Assembly: GCA_030836935.1 (NCBI GenBank)
Contig: JAUPMA010000257.1
Span: 1-6,973, forward strand
Source: Pseudomonadota bacterium
Lineage (GTDB): Bacteria; Pseudomonadota; Gammaproteobacteria; SZUA-229
Length of the DNA: 6,973 bases
Direction: 5' to 3'
Translations under genes and position numbers: made by a program
Notes under the pieces: generated by a model
What the model was told of the DNA's origin: nothing
Seen by the model: only the letters and a program-made list of their open reading frames with translations
The model's database searches: none
Shown here: positions 6,004 through 6,973 of the stretch, in pieces
Numbering within the stretch: the stretch's first letter is position 1
Layout of the letters: each line of letters opens with the position of its first letter

Positions 6004-6973
6004 CTACGCTTGGCGCGGCCCGTAAAGCTTGCGGTACAACCCATCCTGCGCCACCAGTTCCTCATGGCTGCCCTGTTCGATGATGCGGCCCCCGTCAAAT
6101 ACATACACCCGGTTGGCCTGTTTCACCGCGCTCAGGCGGTGCGCAATGATGAGTGTGGTGCGCTGCTGCAAAAACTCCTGCATGGCCTGATGCAGCCGGT
6201 ATTCGGTTTCACTGTCGAGCATGGAAGTAGCTTCGTCCAGTATCACCACTTGCGGATTGGCCAGCAGCATGCGTGCAATTGCCAGCCGCTGCCGCTGGCC
6301 GCCGGATAACCGCACACCCTTCTGGCCAATTAATGTATCCAGCCCGGCCGACAGCTCATGTACAAAATCTCCCAGCTGGGCAATCTCCAGCGCCTGCCAT
6401 AAATCCGCATCCGCGCGTGTTGTACCCAGGCACAGATTATTGCGAATGCTGTCATTAAACAGCGCCGGATGCTGCAATACCGTAGCCACATGTTCGCGCA
6501 CCACATCCAGGCCGATTTCATCCGTTGGCACGCCATCAAAACAGACCCGCCCGGATTGCGGCGGATACAAACCTAAAATCACTTGCACCAGCGTGGATTT
6601 GCCACCGCCACTGGCGCCGACCAGCGCCACTTTTTCACCGGCATGAATCTGCAAACTCACATCATTCAGCACCGGCTCGCCCTGACCATAGGCAAACTGC
6701 ACATGCTCAATGCTTACCGCCACCGTGTGTTTGCCGGCAAACGGATTGTGTTTGTGCGCATACACCGGTTCACGCTGCAACGCAAACAAACGATTGAGCC
6801 GCACCAGTGCCGCATTCGCCGAGAAATAACTGAACTGTATGCCAATCACTTCCTGCACCGGCGTCATCATGAACCACAAATAGGCATACACCGCGAACAT
6901 CTGGCCAACGCTCAAACCGGAAAACACCACCATCAGCATGCTGATGGCACGAAACACTTCAAAGCCGAATAAA
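6004..6973 (-). CDS. ABC exporter, membrane and ATPase fusion, partial (N-terminus beyond right edge)
   Basis: This is the C-terminal part of a half-transporter of the MsbA/HlyB type, an inner-membrane ATP-driven exporter that normally works as a dimer. The frame is open to the right edge, so the GTG near 6957 is internal and the true start lies outside. The visible part begins in the last membrane helices (about 6790-6970, hydrophobic, ending in the ...RLNRLFALQ linker). The ATPase domain follows with Walker A GASGGGKST (6592-6618), a Q-loop VLQHPALF, signature LSGGQRQRLAIAR (from 6309 downward), Walker B VVILDEAT (about 6228-6251) and the switch histidine in IIAHRLS. All catalytic motifs are intact. 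The Q-loop reads LQHP rather than the more usual VxQxxxLF variants with D or E, which is within family range. The substrate is unknown; lipid, peptide or drug export are all possible. Confidence 0.94.
   Translation of the reverse strand, partial: LFGFEVFRAISMLMVVFSGLSVGQMFAVYAYLWFMMTPVQEVIGIQFSYFSANAALVRLNRLFALQREPVYAHKHNPFAGKHTVAVSIEHVQFAYGQGEPVLNDVSLQIHAGEKVALVGASGGGKSTLVQVILGLYPPQSGRVCFDGVPTDEIGLDVVREHVATVLQHPALFNDSIRNNLCLGTTRADADLWQALEIAQLGDFVHELSAGLDTLIGQKGVRLSGGQRQRLAIARMLLANPQVVILDEATSMLDSETEYRLHQAMQEFLQQRTTLIIAHRLSAVKQANRVYVFDGGRIIEQGSHEELVAQDGLYRKLYGPRQA

Noticed and set aside
6221..6646. Plus-strand 141-codon open frame
   Set aside because: It is antisense to the ABC ATPase domain, where all catalytic motifs are intact on the minus strand.

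Overview
The window is a stretch of bacterial chromosome, most likely from a gammaproteobacterium. The best taxonomic pointers are a full-length SrkA/YihE kinase, whose motifs and length closely match the enterobacterial protein, and an Lnt apolipoprotein N-acyltransferase, which implies a Gram-negative envelope. A methyl-accepting chemotaxis protein suggests a motile cell. Base composition looks moderate and even, and I see no insertion sequence, phage gene, tRNA, rRNA or CRISPR array. Genus cannot be fixed from this sequence.

Layout. Positions 1-1268 (minus strand) hold most of a chemoreceptor gene that runs off the left edge. A 183-bp divergent intergenic region follows. Next comes a tight two-gene plus-strand unit: srkA (1452-2438), then 10 bp later a membrane sensor with HAMP and PAS domains (2449-3621) that stops where an output domain would normally begin. 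It converges on lnt (3720-5216, minus). Upstream of lnt is a 313-bp gene-free region (5217-5529) with a cluster of three related palindromic repeat units. Then come a thioredoxin-family gene (5530-5889, minus, GTG start) and the C-terminal part of an ABC exporter with fused membrane and ATPase domains (6004 to the right edge, minus).

How the genes relate. Most of the window is envelope or signalling housekeeping: chemoreception, stress-kinase signalling, lipoprotein maturation, thiol redox and export. The only clear operon-like link is srkA with the output-less sensor, whose likely ribosome binding site overlaps the srkA stop codon. Nothing here amounts to a clearly new multi-gene system. The items most worth a second look are the orphan HAMP-PAS protein coupled to srkA and the three-unit palindromic repeat between trx and lnt.
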